The position numbers were made by a program, and so were the translations under genes. The notes beneath the pieces were generated by a model. That model was not told where the DNA came from and did not search any database. It saw only the letters and a program-made list of their open reading frames with translations. Positions 24,871-33,236 of a stretch of 44,016 nucleotides of DNA are shown in pieces. Each line of letters begins with the position of its first letter. Position 1 is the first letter of the stretch. Source of the DNA: Bacteroidales bacterium UBA5833 (GTDB lineage: Bacteria; Bacteroidota; Bacteroidia; Bacteroidales; Lentimicrobiaceae); contig DJGZ01000033.1 in NCBI GenBank assembly GCA_002433025.1, positions 1 to 44,016 of the forward strand. The letters are read 5' to 3'.

Positions 24871-25428
24871 AAAACCTGTACCTGGCCGGGCAACGACCCG
24901 CTGATGATTGAATACCACGACACCGAATGGGGTGTGCCCGTTCATGACGACACAAAATTATTCGAGTTCCTTGTGCTTGACGCCTTTCAGGCCGGCCTGA
25001 GCTGGAAAACCATACTGCACCGGCGGGAAGGATTCCGCAGGGCGTTCGATAATTTTGACGCGGTGAAAATTGCCGCCTACAACGAAGAAGATTATCACCG
25101 CCTGCTCGGCGATTCCGGTATTATCCGCAACCGGGCCAAAATCAGGGGAACCATCAGGAATGCACAGGTGTTTCTCGACATTCAGAAAGAATTCGGCTCA
25201 TTTGATGCCTACATCTGGCAGTTTACCGGAGGGAAAACCATCGTTAACCACTGGACTGAACTGAATCAGATTCCCGCTACCAGTCCTGAATCGGATGCCA
25301 TGGCCAAGGATATGAAGAAGCGCGGGTTCACCTTCTGCGGAAGCACCATCTGCTATGCCTTTATGCAGGCCGCCGGCCTGGTGGATGATCATCTGGAAGG
25401 CTGTTTCAGGAAAAGCCAGGGAGGATAA
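24868..25428 (+). CDS. tag: DNA-3-methyladenine glycosylase I
   Basis: A 186-residue DNA repair enzyme that excises 3-methyladenine. Nearly all family landmarks are present: the start CTWPGNDPLMIEYHDTEWGVP with its zinc-binding Cys, FEFLVLDAFQAGLSWKTIL (with the base-recognition Glu in the LFEFLVLDAFQAG helix and the substrate-facing Trp), REGFRRAFDNFD, and the end GFTFCGSTICYAFMQAAGLVDDHLEGCF, with His and Cys as further zinc ligands. Length fits Tag (about 185-190). The ATG at 24868 lies within the AATCCGC repeat cluster. It converges with the regulator gene, 15 bases between stops. Confidence 0.95.
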   Translation: MKTCTWPGNDPLMIEYHDTEWGVPVHDDTKLFEFLVLDAFQAGLSWKTILHRREGFRRAFDNFDAVKIAAYNEEDYHRLLGDSGIIRNRAKIRGTIRNAQVFLDIQKEFGSFDAYIWQFTGGKTIVNHWTELNQIPATSPESDAMAKDMKKRGFTFCGSTICYAFMQAAGLVDDHLEGCFRKSQGG

Positions 25429-25443
25429 AAAGGGCTACTGAAA

Positions 25444-28140
25444 TCAGATCGAATTCAGGAATCCATACAAGTCTTCATCGGCACCGATGTTGAGCTTTTT
25501 CCTCAAGCGGGAACGGCTGATAAAAGCACTGGACGGCAGAATGTTCAGGATATCGGCTATTTCCCTGGAGTTCAATCCGATTTTCAGGTACGCGCATAAC
25601 CGGAGGTCATGATTTGAGAGCCCTGGGTAACTGTCTTTCAATTTTTTATAAAACTCCTGATGCAGTTCATCAATCTGGATTTCAAAAGTGTTGACCTCCT
25701 TATTTAAAAAGGAATCCAGGATGCGATTAATCTCTTTGAATGTCATTTGCGCCAGGGCCGGTTCTTTCTGAACGCGCTCAAACTTTTCTTTCAGCGAAAG
25801 CAGCATACGGTTTTTCTCGTCGTCAACCTTTGCTTTGCACGCCAGCTCTACCGTTTTGGCCTTTAATTGCTGTTTCAGTTTATTGTATTCTGCCTGTAAC
25901 ATTTCCTGCTCCAGCGTCATCACTTCCTGCCTGTGCTTTTCGGCCTGTTCCCGCAACGATCGTTGCTCTTTGATCAAATGCTGCTTCCTGTGCTTTTTTA
26001 AGGACAATTTTTGCAGGGTCAGCAATCCGTAAATAAGCAATACTGCTGTAATAAAGTAAATAAGGTATGCTATCCATGAGAAATACCATGGGGCTTCGAT
26101 GCGAAAAGGTATTTCCAGGGTTTGCAGCATTCCATTATTTACTGATGCCCTGACAAAAAGCGTGTGTTTCCCCCTTTTCAGGTTAAACAACTCAAAGGTG
26201 TTGTTCAGATCCCAGGAACTCCACTTACCTGATTTATCAAGCCTGTACTGATACAAAACCTTATCCTGATTCGGTACAATACATTCAATTTTCAGGCTGT
26301 TTTGTCTGAAAGGGATGCTTGCTCCGGGATAAAAATTTGTTTTGTCATGATTCCGGCCGCTTGCTTCAATTTTTCTTACACATAAAGTATAAACATGTCC
26401 GGCCGGTTCATTACCTGATTGCAGATATTTTAACGCAAAGCCATTATAAACAGGGAAAAAAGCATAATCCTGATGGATAACGGCTGACCGATGGGGGCCT
26501 TTTATCAGGCCTTCAATTTCAGGTTGACTTCCGGCATTAACCTTATTGACAAATTTTCTTTCCGCTGCACTGAACGTGTATTGAAACCGGTCAGTGACCA
26601 GCAGTACTCCGGAGTCACTTTTCTTCAGAAAGGGGTCAGCTCCTTCAAATTCTTTGTCTTTGAGTATCAACCGCTCTGACGGATAGAGATCATCGTCAAG
26701 AACCGCCCTGATCACCCCAAAGTTTGGGATGTTGACCCATAAAATATTATCCTTCTCAACAATCAGCTGATTGCATGAACCCAGAATGAGCGCCATCTTC
26801 TTCAGGAATATCCATGTATTGCCGGCTTTCCTGAAAATTGAAATTCCATTGTAATTGCCGGTTAGCAGGTAATCCTTATAGGGTACTATTGTCCACACTC
26901 CGGGTTCATCACTGATGTTTTGAATGCTGTTCCCGTTCAGGATAAACAACCCTTTATCATGACCCAAGAGCACGGAATTATCAATTTCTTCCAGACACCA
27001 GACCTGCCCCTCCGAACCCGGTACAAGTTGAAACCGGTTATATTCCGAATCATTATTCAGGTCATCCCATGCTGACTGATACAAACCCTGATTGGTGCCA
27101 AGAAAGAAAATTCCATCGCAGATCAGGGCAGCAGAACCTGAGCCGAAATCCCCCCTGAAATCGTAAAAAGTGGTGAATCTCTGATGAAGGTCAATGGCTG
27201 CTACTCCATAATCCATTCCCATCCATAGCTTCCCCACCGGGCTATAATGAAGGCTCAGTATGGTATTGTTGGGCAATCCTTTGTTTCTGTTGATCTGATG
27301 AATGATTCTTCCGTTTATATCCGTGATATACAAACCTTTCAGAATCGTTCCGAAAGCCAGGTACTGATCGCCGAAGGGAGTAAAACTAAAGACCTTTGCT
27401 GTTTTTAAATGCTGAGATACGGCATTGTTTAAAAAACTCAGCTTCCCAGACGAAAACAGCACCAATCCGGAGTTTCTGGTAACCAATACAATGCCTTGCG
27501 GATGCCGGTAAATACCTGCAATCTCAAATTCCGCACCGGCCGGAAAGTTGACGACCTGCTTCAGCGAAAGGCCATCCATCCGGTAAAGACCGGCCTTTTC
27601 ATCTGCGAAATACAATGAATCATTTACAGAAAAACTTCCGGTGAATTTCGTGGATGCAGAAATTTTTGTAAAGTGCTGGTTTTTATAGATATAAATGTTC
27701 TGAGACGAGGCAAACAGTACATTATCGTTCAGCTTGAAAACATCCCAGAATTCTTCATTAATTCCGGCATTGTCATCCCGGAAAGGATACAATGAGGTAT
27801 ATTCAAAAACCTGATACTTATTTCTTTTCCAGACGCCGAAGTCCAGATCCGATCCTGTGTAGATCGTTGAATCGTTATCAACAAGCAGCGATCGGGTAAA
27901 ACCATCACTTCCCGTGAAGCTGTTCCATGTTTTTCCGTCGAACTCAAGCAAACCCTTGTCGGCCGCCATATAAACAATGCCGTTCGGAGCTGACCCGATA
28001 TCCCAGATTTTACCTTTATGCAGATACTGGGAAGGCGTAAAACTCTGAAGCAACGGCACACCTTTTTCCGGAACCGGCTGAGCGAAAGTTGCCAGGGAAA
28101 ACGAAATAAGCGCGAACAGAACAGTAAACCTGGTTTTCAC
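25444..28140 (-). CDS. Membrane-spanning beta-propeller/Y_Y_Y regulator with LuxR-type helix-turn-helix
   Basis: An 898-residue sensor-regulator. A signal peptide (residues 1-20) is followed by a periplasmic two-component-regulator-type propeller (about 30-590; blades such as GKIWDIGSAPNGIVYMAADKG and FDGKTWNSF) and a Y_Y_Y domain (~605-685, VLYQYRLDKSGKWSSW). One membrane helix begins at W689 (WIAYLIYFITAVLLIYGLL). A long coiled coil (~715-790) leads to a C-terminal helix-turn-helix (~840-898: NHDLRLCAYLKIGLNSREIADIL, then SAFISRSRLRKKL). There is no HisKA, HATPase or receiver domain, so binding of a glycan fragment outside would act directly on DNA. Being next to the beta-glucan locus, it is the natural candidate regulator of it. 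Confidence 0.88.
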   Translation of the reverse strand: MKTRFTVLFALISFSLATFAQPVPEKGVPLLQSFTPSQYLHKGKIWDIGSAPNGIVYMAADKGLLEFDGKTWNSFTGSDGFTRSLLVDNDSTIYTGSDLDFGVWKRNKYQVFEYTSLYPFRDDNAGINEEFWDVFKLNDNVLFASSQNIYIYKNQHFTKISASTKFTGSFSVNDSLYFADEKAGLYRMDGLSLKQVVNFPAGAEFEIAGIYRHPQGIVLVTRNSGLVLFSSGKLSFLNNAVSQHLKTAKVFSFTPFGDQYLAFGTILKGLYITDINGRIIHQINRNKGLPNNTILSLHYSPVGKLWMGMDYGVAAIDLHQRFTTFYDFRGDFGSGSAALICDGIFFLGTNQGLYQSAWDDLNNDSEYNRFQLVPGSEGQVWCLEEIDNSVLLGHDKGLFILNGNSIQNISDEPGVWTIVPYKDYLLTGNYNGISIFRKAGNTWIFLKKMALILGSCNQLIVEKDNILWVNIPNFGVIRAVLDDDLYPSERLILKDKEFEGADPFLKKSDSGVLLVTDRFQYTFSAAERKFVNKVNAGSQPEIEGLIKGPHRSAVIHQDYAFFPVYNGFALKYLQSGNEPAGHVYTLCVRKIEASGRNHDKTNFYPGASIPFRQNSLKIECIVPNQDKVLYQYRLDKSGKWSSWDLNNTFELFNLKRGKHTLFVRASVNNGMLQTLEIPFRIEAPWYFSWIAYLIYFITAVLLIYGLLTLQKLSLKKHRKQHLIKEQRSLREQAEKHRQEVMTLEQEMLQAEYNKLKQQLKAKTVELACKAKVDDEKNRMLLSLKEKFERVQKEPALAQMTFKEINRILDSFLNKEVNTFEIQIDELHQEFYKKLKDSYPGLSNHDLRLCAYLKIGLNSREIADILNILPSSAFISRSRLRKKLNIGADEDLYGFLNSI

Positions 28141-28161
28141 TTAGAATAAAAATTGAGCATG

Positions 28162-28192
28162 AAAAAATAAGCCGTCCGGAAACGAACGGCTT
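28162..28192 (-). terminator. Rho-independent terminator on the minus strand
   Basis: Read on the minus strand, AAGCCGT and ACGGCTT form a perfect 7-bp stem around a ten-base loop, followed by ATTTTTTC. It lies 22 bases after the stop codon of the T9SS-tail remnant and before the regulator gene. It thus marks the end of the glucan operon or of the lost gene. Confidence 0.75.
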
Positions 28193-28214
28193 AAAGATAT
28201 GAAAAAACGCCTGA

Positions 28215-28337
28215 TTATTTGACAATCAGCTTTTGGGTTTGAATATCTCCGTTTCTGGCACTACTAAAACGATTTGGTTTGGTAACCAACTCGATAAACC
28301 ACCCGTATGCCGTCGGTAACAAACATCTATTATATAA
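28215..28337 (-). pseudogene. Remnant of a T9SS cargo C-terminus
   Basis: Between two genes, the minus strand reads ...GWFIELVTKPNRFSSARNGDIQTQKLIVK and then a stop codon at 28217-28215. The ending NGDIQTQKLIVK is a typical last strand of a T9SS sorting domain. The frame is closed by a stop at 28340-28338, there is no start codon, and the usual PSGxY turn before it is degraded to TAYGW. A good terminator follows 22 bases later, as expected after a real gene. Most of the gene has been lost, perhaps a secreted glucanase or binding protein of this locus. Confidence 0.55.
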
Positions 28338-28360
28338 TCAGTAATGTACGAACAGGTGTT

Positions 28361-29302
28361 TCATTTACCCTGTATCAGGTTTCTTACTGCCATTTTGGGG
28401 GTTCTGTCAATGTTGAATAAGCCCCAGTGTTTCTCGGGTTCCAAAGGTTCCGATGACCCTTTCCATGATTCATCAAAAGCTTCAAAAAAGAAAGCAAGGA
28501 TGTTTTCTTTCTCAACCCATTCCATGAGTCTTTCAAAATAAATCATCTGAAATTCTTCATTTACATGCCAGGGATTGATTCCTCTCCCGTTCGAATTGGT
28601 TGCCCAGCCGGCTTCCGTGATTACTACCGGCTTGTCAGGATATTTATTGGCAACCGAATAGTAATTTTGTTTTGAATAGTCAAGCGACTCGTTGATGTGC
28701 TTATACTCCCATACAGGATAGGTATGTATGGAAATAAAATCCACCCCGGCGGCCAGCTTTTCCAGTTTCAGGATCCAGGGTGCATAGTTTTCGCAGAAAG
28801 TAACAGGTTGCCTTGCATTGGCTTTGACCCTTCTGACATATTCCAGCACACTGCTCTCGGGAACGTAATGGTCGGTCCATTCAACACATGCTTCGTTGCC
28901 CACCGACAGCGAAAAGACAATATCCGGATATTGATTACCCAGTTCAATCAGTTTATCAATCTTATCAAGATTGTTTTTACGATTTTCTATAAGCTGTTCC
29001 TCCGAATATACCCCCCCGTTCCAGGGGCAGTTAAAATTGTTCATCTCGGCTCCAATATATGCCCCCAGCATTAATCTGAAGTTCAGTTTTTCACGGCTTA
29101 TAACATCCAGAACCGTCCGGGTATGCTCATCGCAGTCGAACAGCCTCAGATACTTCCAATGACCGCTGAGCAGTAAAAGATCTTCTTTTACTTCCTCATA
29201 ATCAGGATAAATGCCTCCCGGATTCTGACCTTCCCTGAACCCGGAATAGCAAACGGCTTTCCCGGGTATAATGTTTAATTTATTAAATGTGTTCATCAAC
29301 AA
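28361..29302 (-). CDS. GH17-family beta-1,3-glucanase-like enzyme, no signal peptide (second cytoplasmic copy)
   Basis: A 313-residue (beta/alpha)8 enzyme of family GH17. The acid/base Glu137 lies in LSVGNEACVEW and the nucleophile Glu230 in VVITEAGWAT, at the usual ends of strands 4 and 7. FISIHTYPVWEYK and FFFEAFDESWKG are further family marks. There is no signal peptide or lipobox, so it should stay in the cytoplasm, unusual for the family. Its start (ATG 29302 or 29296) overlaps the upstream GH17 gene by 20 or 14 bases. With the phosphorylase in the same operon, it may trim or transglycosylate imported laminari-oligosaccharides. It is the last intact gene of the locus. Confidence 0.88.
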   Translation of the reverse strand: MLMNTFNKLNIIPGKAVCYSGFREGQNPGGIYPDYEEVKEDLLLLSGHWKYLRLFDCDEHTRTVLDVISREKLNFRLMLGAYIGAEMNNFNCPWNGGVYSEEQLIENRKNNLDKIDKLIELGNQYPDIVFSLSVGNEACVEWTDHYVPESSVLEYVRRVKANARQPVTFCENYAPWILKLEKLAAGVDFISIHTYPVWEYKHINESLDYSKQNYYSVANKYPDKPVVITEAGWATNSNGRGINPWHVNEEFQMIYFERLMEWVEKENILAFFFEAFDESWKGSSEPLEPEKHWGLFNIDRTPKMAVRNLIQGK

Positions 29303-30203
29303 ATTTCAGTTTTTCCGATTTATCCCAGATCCCCCAATGGGCGCCTACATCACCTTCAGGGCCAACTTTCCACGATTCATCAAATGAGGCAAAATAGTAC
29401 ACTTCAATATTTTCATCAATTGCCCACAGGTTGGTATTGATGAAATACTTCATGGCATTGAGCGTGGATGGTTCTGCCCCTCTCAGGGCCTGACCCTGAC
29501 TCGGCCAGCCGGTTTCGGTGATGATTACTTTTTTCCCGTTTCCAGCCACCAAAGCCTGATGATACATTTGTTGCATATGCTCAAAAGAATCATTGAATGC
29601 GGTACCTTCCCAAAAGGGATAGCAGTTGCAGAAGATCACATCACATGCCTCAGTTACTGCCGGCCTTTCGGCGAATTCATAGTAGGCATCAACATAGCCA
29701 ACAGGGATATCGGGGATTTCCTTCTTTACATACCTGATGATCTCCAGCAATTCATGTTCCGCTAAGTCTTTCCTGTATAGCACCTCGTTACCCACTGCCG
29801 CATAATCCACATATCCGTCGCGGGCCAGTTGAATCAGGTTCATGATTTCCTGGAGATTCTTCTCCTTATCCGTACCTAACCAGGCCCCTACCAGTGTTTT
29901 CATGCCGAACTCCTTTGCAATTTTAGGAACCAGCTCATTGCCTTCGATGCAGGAAAACGATCGTACCGAATTGGTATACCGTTTGAGAATCTGCATTCTT
30001 CTTCTTACCTGTGCATCAGAAATAAGCGTTCCGGGTTTTTGTCCCTCTTCATAGATACTGAAGCAGAATCCGCTTACGCCACCGTGCAAAACTTCCAGAA
30101 ACAAGTTTTTAATATCCTCCGGTGACTTTTCATCATACAACAATTCTTTCCGGATGCCTTCCGGTCTCTGGAAATTCAGTAATCTTTCTTTTCTAAATGA
30201 CAT
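29283..30203 (-). CDS. GH17-family beta-1,3-glucanase-like enzyme, no signal peptide (first cytoplasmic copy)
   Basis: A 306-residue GH17 enzyme. Acid/base Glu140 lies in AAVGNEVLYRK and nucleophile Glu230 in KVIITETGWPSQG; the aromatic DVIFCNCYPFWEG and YYFASFDESWKVG segments line the cleft. The N-terminus (MSFRKERLLNFQRPEGIRKE) is hydrophilic, so the protein is predicted to be cytoplasmic. It is clearly diverged from the other two GH17s in the locus, and closer to plant/fungal-type TETGWPS motifs. It lies 47 bases after the symporter gene and overlaps the next GH17 gene. Activity may be hydrolysis or transglycosylation of short beta-1,3-glucans. Confidence 0.88.
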   Translation of the reverse strand: MSFRKERLLNFQRPEGIRKELLYDEKSPEDIKNLFLEVLHGGVSGFCFSIYEEGQKPGTLISDAQVRRRMQILKRYTNSVRSFSCIEGNELVPKIAKEFGMKTLVGAWLGTDKEKNLQEIMNLIQLARDGYVDYAAVGNEVLYRKDLAEHELLEIIRYVKKEIPDIPVGYVDAYYEFAERPAVTEACDVIFCNCYPFWEGTAFNDSFEHMQQMYHQALVAGNGKKVIITETGWPSQGQALRGAEPSTLNAMKYFINTNLWAIDENIEVYYFASFDESWKVGPEGDVGAHWGIWDKSEKLKFVDEHI

Positions 30204-30250
30204 ATTTTCAATTTATTAGTTTCAGATACAACTCAAATTCTACCGGTAAG

Positions 30251-31681
30251 TTATAACTCTCCTCTCCGGCTCACCAGTTCTTTCTTGATTTCCATCGCTT
30301 TTTCTTCGGTCAGGTCATACTTCCACATAACCCAGATTGCCAGCGCTGCGGTGGTGGCAGGCACAATAATATCGGCAAGCCTCAGGTTCGTTATCGTATC
30401 GGCGGTTTGCTGTGCTGCATTCTGGTCGAAACCTACAAGCTTCAGTACCAGACCGCCCAATACCAGGGCAAGGCCCTGCCCGAGTTTTACCATCCACCAG
30501 TAGATGGCCCCGAAAGTGCCCTCTTTGCGCGGCATGCCATTGTTTAGCTCGTCGAGGTCGCACACATCAGCGGTCATACTCATCATAAGGGTAAACAACC
30601 CGCCAATCCCGAATACCATCAAAGGCAGGGGCATAAACATCAGCCAGGGATTATCGGGATTAAAGCCCCACCATTTGAGGCCATATCCAACAATGGAAAT
30701 AGCTGTGGCATAAATAAATGCTCTGCGTTTTCCCCAACGATTCGCCATCCAGGTAATTACCGGGATGATTAAAAATGCAGTGCAGATTGCACTCACGGTT
30801 GAAAACCATGCCGGCCATGTTCCGGCCAGGCCATAGTCTCCTTTGAACAAATAGAAAACGATGATGAAATAACTGAAAGAGGCAACCATTTGGAAGCCGT
30901 TGAATACCAGGAATGTCGCTGCGCAAAGCCTCACAAACGTCATATTTTTGAAAATCAGCACCATGTTGTGAAGCAGACTCCTGAAATTTCTGGCAATATT
31001 CTTCAACGTAAGGTCATCGCGGTTGGTAAGGTTGGCCTGGTCAATTTCTTTGCAGAAAAGGGCCGGCATCAAACCCAAAATCATACAAATTGCCCCGACT
31101 ATAATTGATAACTTACGCACTCCGATCGCCTGTGTGGCAAATAAATCAGGGTTGGCAATCAGTACCCAGAACCAGGGCACGATCATCCATGCCATCTGCC
31201 CGATGGTTTGTGAGAACCCCATCAAACGGGTGCGCTCATTGTAATCAAAAGTCATTTCATATCCCAAACCGATCAGCGGAGTGGAAAACATGGTGTTTCC
31301 AATCAGGTAGACCATAGAAAGGATCAGAAAATACCAGAAATTATACATCTGGCTGTTCTCCGGATCGAGCTGCCATAAAACGGCAAATAAAATACCGCTG
31401 AGAATGGCTCCGATAAATATGTAAGGTTTTCTGCGTCCAAACCGCGATTTTGTATTATCCGAGATATAACCCATGATGGGGTCGGTAATAGCGTCAAAAA
31501 AACGGGGCAGGCCTCCGAGTAAACCTGCCAGAAACGGATCCATCCCAAAGGCGGTAAGCAAAAAGAAGGCAAAAACCCCCAAAGATCCCGGCAATAAATT
31601 ATTGACGAGATGGCCGGCTCCGAAAGCGGCCTTTTGGCCTAAAGGAACCCTGTCTTTTAAGGGTGTTACATGGGTTGACAT
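30251..31681 (-). CDS. GPH-type MFS sugar:cation symporter (second)
   Basis: A 476-residue inner-membrane transporter with 12 hydrophobic segments. The GPH family (MelB-like) signature is clear: RFFDAITDPIMGYISDNTKSRFGRRKPYIF between helices 2 and 3. A further conserved block is MTADVCDLDELNNGMPRKEGTFGAIYWW before helix 11, where other GPH proteins show D...E..TG.R.EG. It should import an oligosaccharide or disaccharide with H+ or Na+. In this locus laminari-oligosaccharides or gentiobiose-like products are the natural cargo, which is inference. It lies between the GH30 lipoprotein and the cytoplasmic GH17 genes. Confidence 0.9.
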   Translation of the reverse strand: MSTHVTPLKDRVPLGQKAAFGAGHLVNNLLPGSLGVFAFFLLTAFGMDPFLAGLLGGLPRFFDAITDPIMGYISDNTKSRFGRRKPYIFIGAILSGILFAVLWQLDPENSQMYNFWYFLILSMVYLIGNTMFSTPLIGLGYEMTFDYNERTRLMGFSQTIGQMAWMIVPWFWVLIANPDLFATQAIGVRKLSIIVGAICMILGLMPALFCKEIDQANLTNRDDLTLKNIARNFRSLLHNMVLIFKNMTFVRLCAATFLVFNGFQMVASFSYFIIVFYLFKGDYGLAGTWPAWFSTVSAICTAFLIIPVITWMANRWGKRRAFIYATAISIVGYGLKWWGFNPDNPWLMFMPLPLMVFGIGGLFTLMMSMTADVCDLDELNNGMPRKEGTFGAIYWWMVKLGQGLALVLGGLVLKLVGFDQNAAQQTADTITNLRLADIIVPATTAALAIWVMWKYDLTEEKAMEIKKELVSRRGEL

Positions 31682-31727
31682 AGTTTATAGATTTTAAGTT
31701 ATGCAATAATTGTCAGCATCATTTGCT

Positions 31728-33221
31728 TTACCCTTTGATCAGGATTGTTTGAATGGCTTTCCCACTGATGGTGAATTCAACCGGTTTTTCATGCAAAGCA
31801 AGCCGGATTCCTTTTGTTTCCGCGCCGGGATTGAAAACAATAACGGCAATGCTCCCGTCGGGATTCCGGGCAGCAGTCAGCATAAGGCTGTCGTCGGTAC
31901 AGGCAGAGCCGATTCTTACTGCCCCGGGCCTGATAAACCTGCTGAAATGTGCAAGGGTGTAATAAAGGGGGGTAAAATATATTTCATCCTTTTCGGGATC
32001 AACAATAACGGGTGCAATACACCAGTTCTTTGCCCAGTTCGGGCCACCCTGCCTGTCGAGCACCATATTCCAGTCCACCCAGCCATCCACCCCGTTGTTC
32101 AGGCAACCGATGATATCGCGTGCATAACGGTAAACAGGAACATATTTAGGGTGCAGGTATTTCTGGTCTTCGGGAGCCCAGGTCCAGCCCCAGTCGGTGG
32201 CCTCCTCCGACCAGTACCAGGCATCGTCCTTCCATCTTGGCACCTGGGCATCCACACAGGCTTCCGTGTTGATCAGGTGCTTCCCGGGAGCTTTATTCAC
32301 AACATATTGTAAAGCTTCGGGAAAATACTCATAGGTGCTGGCATACCAGTGTACAGCGGTGCCATCGAAATAATCCCTTGCCACTTCGTCTCCGAACATA
32401 ACATCCACCCATATTTTTAACTGCTCATCACGATTCTGGTCAAATCCCAGGATTTTTACGTTGTGTCCGTCGGATTTCAATTTTGGTCCCAGATAATTTT
32501 TTACAAAATCAGTCATTTCCTGAGGGGTGTAATGCATGCTTTCCCAGTTGCTGTCGTTGCCCAGCGGTTCGTTTTCAACCGTAACGCTCCAGATGTCAAT
32601 GCCTTCAGCCCGGTAAGCGTCCAGATACTTTGAGAAGAACAATGCCCAGGTATCATAATACGCCGGCAACAGCTTTCCACCACGCCAGTCTTTGTTGTCT
32701 TTCATCCAGGGCGGTGCTGTCCAGGGAGATGAGATAATTTTAAAACCATCCTTCGAAATGGCTTTGGCATCTTTAATCATGGGAATGATGTCATCCATAT
32801 CTTCCTTAATGGAAAAATGCACCAGTTCCATATCTTCTTCAACAGGGGCATAGGAATAATTACCCAGTGAGAAATCGCAGGAGTTCATGTGCGTTCGCGT
32901 GAGTGAATAGCGCGCGCCTGATTCTCCAAAATAAGCTTCCAGAATTTTGTCGCGGTTTTCCTTGCTCACCTGGTTGAGCAGAAATGCCGAAGCTTCGGTA
33001 AAGGAGCCTCCGAAACCAACGATTGTCTGATGTTCCTGATCGGGGAATATGGAAATATCCACCATTACTTCAGATTCCTCAAATTCAATTAATCTGGTTA
33101 ACTGATTGCCATTTGCCGATGTCTCAAAGACTTCAACTTCTGATTTCTCAGAATTGCTACAACTACTCATCAGTGTGATTATGAAAAAGAAAATGGACAA
33201 ATGTTTAACAACTGCCTTCAT
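31728..33221 (-). CDS. GH30-family glucanase lipoprotein (likely beta-1,6-glucanase)
   Basis: A 497-residue lipoprotein with a signal ending TLMSSC (Cys about residue 21). The GH30 barrel plus side beta domain is complete: IVGFGGSFTEASAFLL at the start, acid/base Glu218 in SVTVENEPLG, nucleophile Glu320 in LINTEACVD, and the final beta-domain strands (GAVRIGSACTDDSLMLTAARNPDGSIAVIVFNPG). The family contains beta-1,6-glucanases (GH30_3), glucosylceramidases and xylanases. Next to GH16 and GH17 enzymes, a beta-1,6-glucanase that removes the side branches of laminarin is the best fit. It is surface-exposed or periplasmic. It starts 15 bases after the GH17 lipoprotein gene. Confidence 0.9.
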   Translation of the reverse strand: MKAVVKHLSIFFFIITLMSSCSNSEKSEVEVFETSANGNQLTRLIEFEESEVMVDISIFPDQEHQTIVGFGGSFTEASAFLLNQVSKENRDKILEAYFGESGARYSLTRTHMNSCDFSLGNYSYAPVEEDMELVHFSIKEDMDDIIPMIKDAKAISKDGFKIISSPWTAPPWMKDNKDWRGGKLLPAYYDTWALFFSKYLDAYRAEGIDIWSVTVENEPLGNDSNWESMHYTPQEMTDFVKNYLGPKLKSDGHNVKILGFDQNRDEQLKIWVDVMFGDEVARDYFDGTAVHWYASTYEYFPEALQYVVNKAPGKHLINTEACVDAQVPRWKDDAWYWSEEATDWGWTWAPEDQKYLHPKYVPVYRYARDIIGCLNNGVDGWVDWNMVLDRQGGPNWAKNWCIAPVIVDPEKDEIYFTPLYYTLAHFSRFIRPGAVRIGSACTDDSLMLTAARNPDGSIAVIVFNPGAETKGIRLALHEKPVEFTISGKAIQTILIKG

Positions 33222-33236
33222 ATTGCTGGTTTTTAT

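Noticed and set aside
24612..24911. 99-codon frame starting in the tandem repeat
   Set aside because: The translation is only a read-out of the 8-bp repeat (GCSGVRVF repeats) and short dispersed repeats, and it overlaps the true tag start.
31710..32312. 200-codon plus-strand frame within the GH30 gene
   Set aside because: It is antisense to the conserved GH30 nucleophile and C-terminal region and lacks any own promoter or motif.
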